Below, piece by piece: positions 4,988-6,262 of a stretch of DNA of 6,262 nucleotides. This DNA comes from an uncultured Bacillus sp. (GTDB lineage Bacteria; Bacillota; Bacilli; Bacillales_B; DSM-18226). The first letter of the stretch is position 1. Each line of letters opens with the position of its first letter. A model generated the notes under the pieces. The model ran no database searches and was not told the origin of the DNA. It worked only from the letters and a program-made list of their open reading frames with translations. The stretch lies in NCBI RefSeq assembly GCF_946478885.1, contig NZ_CAMLDX010000141.1:1-6262 (forward strand). The letters are read 5' to 3'. A program made the translations under genes and the position numbers.

Positions 4988-5911
4988 TTATTTTACTAGG
5001 ACAATCAGGAATGGCAGAATGAAAAAGGACAATAAAGTTGTCCAAAGAATGGTTTTGGTGACAATTTGAGGTGAAGCATCAAACTTTTGTGCCAGTATTC
5101 CGGCATTGACAGCCGTTGGCATGCAAGCCAATACAAACAACACGGAACGGAGAGTTCCGTCAATATTTAGCAAGGATAAACAGATTAAAGCCACAACAGG
5201 TGCAATGAAGAGGCGGATTGCCATGCCTGTCCATAAGGTTGTTTGTGCTGCTCGAGCCAGCTTTTCTGTTTTCACATTCATCATTTGTACACCTAAAATA
5301 GCTAGTACAACGGGTGAATAAGCTTCGGCAATCATTGATAATCCGCTTGACAAACCTCCAGGCACAGATAAATGTAAAATACGGAACATGAGTGCCAATA
5401 AGGCGGCATAAATAGCAGGCAAAGAAAACACAGATTTAACCGCATTCCTCATATTAAAATGCGACCTAGCTGCGAAATAGATGCCTATTGTATTCACAAT
5501 GACCATTTGCAACACAATATAAACCGAAGCCTTATCTAGCCCCTGCCGGCCAAAAGCTAGCAATATGAGCGGAATTCCATAATTGACGCTGTTCGTGAAT
5601 GCTGAAATGAGAGTAAGTGCGGCCGTATCATTTGCAGGCAACTTGAGGAACTTTCCCAAAGCATTTGCAAGTCCCCAAAGCAACAATAAATTTAATAAGG
5701 AATATATCATAATGGAAAAAACATCCTGATAAGTCACATTTGCCTGTACCAACGTTTCAAAAATCAAAACCGGGGTTAAATAGTATAATACAAATGTTAA
5801 AAGTGGTGTTATGTCCAACTGTTTAAAACGGCTGAGAAGTGCTCCGGCAATAACTGGCAACGATAGCGGAACAATGACTTGAAAAAGGGTCGAAAAAAGA
5901 TCTTGGATCAT
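4988..5911 (-). CDS. AEC-family (auxin efflux carrier-like) permease
   Basis: This 307-residue integral membrane protein belongs to the AEC / Mem_trans family, secondary transporters that in bacteria mostly move malate, malonate or other organic acids. The substrate cannot be told from sequence. The protein is almost wholly hydrophobic, consistent with about ten membrane helices in two halves joined by a hydrophilic stretch near 149-158. Family marks visible are the first-half Asn/Gly/Pro motif NSVNYGIPL (107-115), LGVQM (206-210) at the end of a second-half helix, and MPTAVNAGILAQKF (264-277). Length fits the usual 300-320. The start at 5911 is chosen because AGAGGA lies 9 nt upstream; an in-frame ATG at 5965 would add 18 polar residues and overlaps the likely promoter. 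No metabolic gene sits beside it to hint at the substrate. It is a single-gene unit converging on the kinase gene. Confidence 0.9.
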   Translation of the reverse strand: MIQDLFSTLFQVIVPLSLPVIAGALLSRFKQLDITPLLTFVLYYLTPVLIFETLVQANVTYQDVFSIMIYSLLNLLLLWGLANALGKFLKLPANDTAALTLISAFTNSVNYGIPLILLAFGRQGLDKASVYIVLQMVIVNTIGIYFAARSHFNMRNAVKSVFSLPAIYAALLALMFRILHLSVPGGLSSGLSMIAEAYSPVVLAILGVQMMNVKTEKLARAAQTTLWTGMAIRLFIAPVVALICLSLLNIDGTLRSVLFVLACMPTAVNAGILAQKFDASPQIVTKTILWTTLLSFFILPFLIVLVK

Positions 5912-5953
5912 GATGTGTCTTCCTCTCCAACAACAAAAATTCATTCTCTTTCT

Positions 5954-5982
5954 ATTTAAGATCATAGTAAAGCAGGTGTCCA
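5954..5982 (-). promoter_or_regulatory. Possible sigma-A promoter of the AEC permease gene
   Basis: On the minus strand TGGACA (5982-5977) and TTAAAT (5959-5954) are 17 bases apart, matching 5 of 6 and 4 of 6 consensus bases. The predicted start near 5947 gives a leader of about 36 nt containing the AGAGGA ribosome site, which fits the start at 5911. Only moderate support. Confidence 0.4.
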
Positions 5983-6184
5983 GTGAAATAAACCTGTGTC
6001 AGCAAACAAATCCTATCTCTTCCTAATTTTCCTCATTTGTTATTATACTTGAAAAATACTTGTTTCTGGCTTTACTCGAAAATCATTCAATATTTAGAAT
6101 ATGATCATGTTGATATTACGAGAAGATCCTACTAAATGTTTATTTAATAGCTAAATCTAACTGAAAACTTTTAAACATAACCAT
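5983..6184. other. AT-rich intergenic stretch, no gene seen
   Basis: Between the permease promoter and the terminal hairpin I see no open frame with a ribosome site, no RNA gene and no repeat worth naming. A TATAAT occurs on the minus strand near 6041-6046 without a matching -35. Confidence 0.5.
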
Positions 6185-6246
6185 AGGATCACAATAAGAA
6201 AGCCGGCTCTTTGTTTTTAGGCCGGCTTTCTTATTGTGATCCTTTT
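6185..6246. terminator. Perfect 23-bp hairpin, probable bidirectional terminator
   Basis: Bases 6185-6207 and 6221-6243 are perfect reverse complements around a 13-nt loop. The core arms AAAGCCGGC/GCCGGCTTT are GC-rich and lead into TTTCTTATT on either strand, so the inner part behaves as a terminator both ways; the outer plus-strand end adds TTTT. No plus-strand gene precedes it in this window, so it most likely ends a minus-strand gene lying beyond the right edge. Confidence 0.65.
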
Positions 6247-6262
6247 AACAGGGCAGAGCCTG

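Noticed and set aside
5106..5321. Plus-strand open frame of 71 codons
   Set aside because: Lies wholly antisense inside the AEC permease gene, with no ribosome site and no recognisable product.
5912..5965. Upstream start for the AEC permease
   Set aside because: It would add a polar stretch before the first membrane helix; AGAGGA is correctly placed for 5911 instead.

Overview
This is an AT-rich chromosomal segment with strong GGAGG-type ribosome sites, intrinsic hairpin terminators, an SLH-domain wall amidase, an orphan sporulation-type histidine kinase and a sigma-D-like promoter. Together these point to a spore-forming, motile low-GC Gram-positive of the Bacillaceae (Bacillus, Peribacillus or a close relative). 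SLH-anchored wall enzymes make the B. subtilis group itself less likely. The genus is an inference from gene content and sequence style, not a database match.

Left part (1-947): a minus-strand SnoaL/NTF2-fold protein gene (205-591) is followed by overlapping hairpins and a terminator. To its right lies an isolated minus-strand tRNA-Leu(CAG) gene (702-785) with its own near-consensus sigma-A promoter (838-866) and a long hairpin terminator (656-697).

Centre-left (916-2424): a minus-strand gene encodes a secreted N-acetylmuramoyl-L-alanine amidase with the layout signal peptide, SLH repeats, SH3b, Amidase_3. Its terminator abuts the stop codon. A sigma-D-like promoter (TAAA-N15-ACCGATAT) lies just upstream and also fixes the start codon at 2355. 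This suggests co-regulation with motility and autolysin genes.

Gap 2425-2920: no confident protein gene, but it is not empty. It holds a good plus-strand sigma-A promoter, a compact multi-stem element (2556-2628) whose main loop carries AGGAGG on one strand and CCTCCT on the other, a weaker promoter on the opposite strand, and a nested palindromic repeat of about 125 bp (2678-2802) that looks like a dispersed Bacillus repeat acting as a bidirectional terminator.

Right part (2921-5911): a minus-strand DinB-superfamily protein gene, a plus-strand KinC-like membrane histidine kinase with no adjacent response regulator, and a minus-strand AEC-family permease. The kinase and permease converge on a shared bidirectional terminator. 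The rightmost 350 bases hold a probable permease promoter and a perfect 23-bp hairpin, but no gene that I can support.

The protein genes are mostly single-gene units with their own terminators. There is no multi-gene operon and no defence, CRISPR or mobile system. The least explained material is the 2524-2802 intergenic block.
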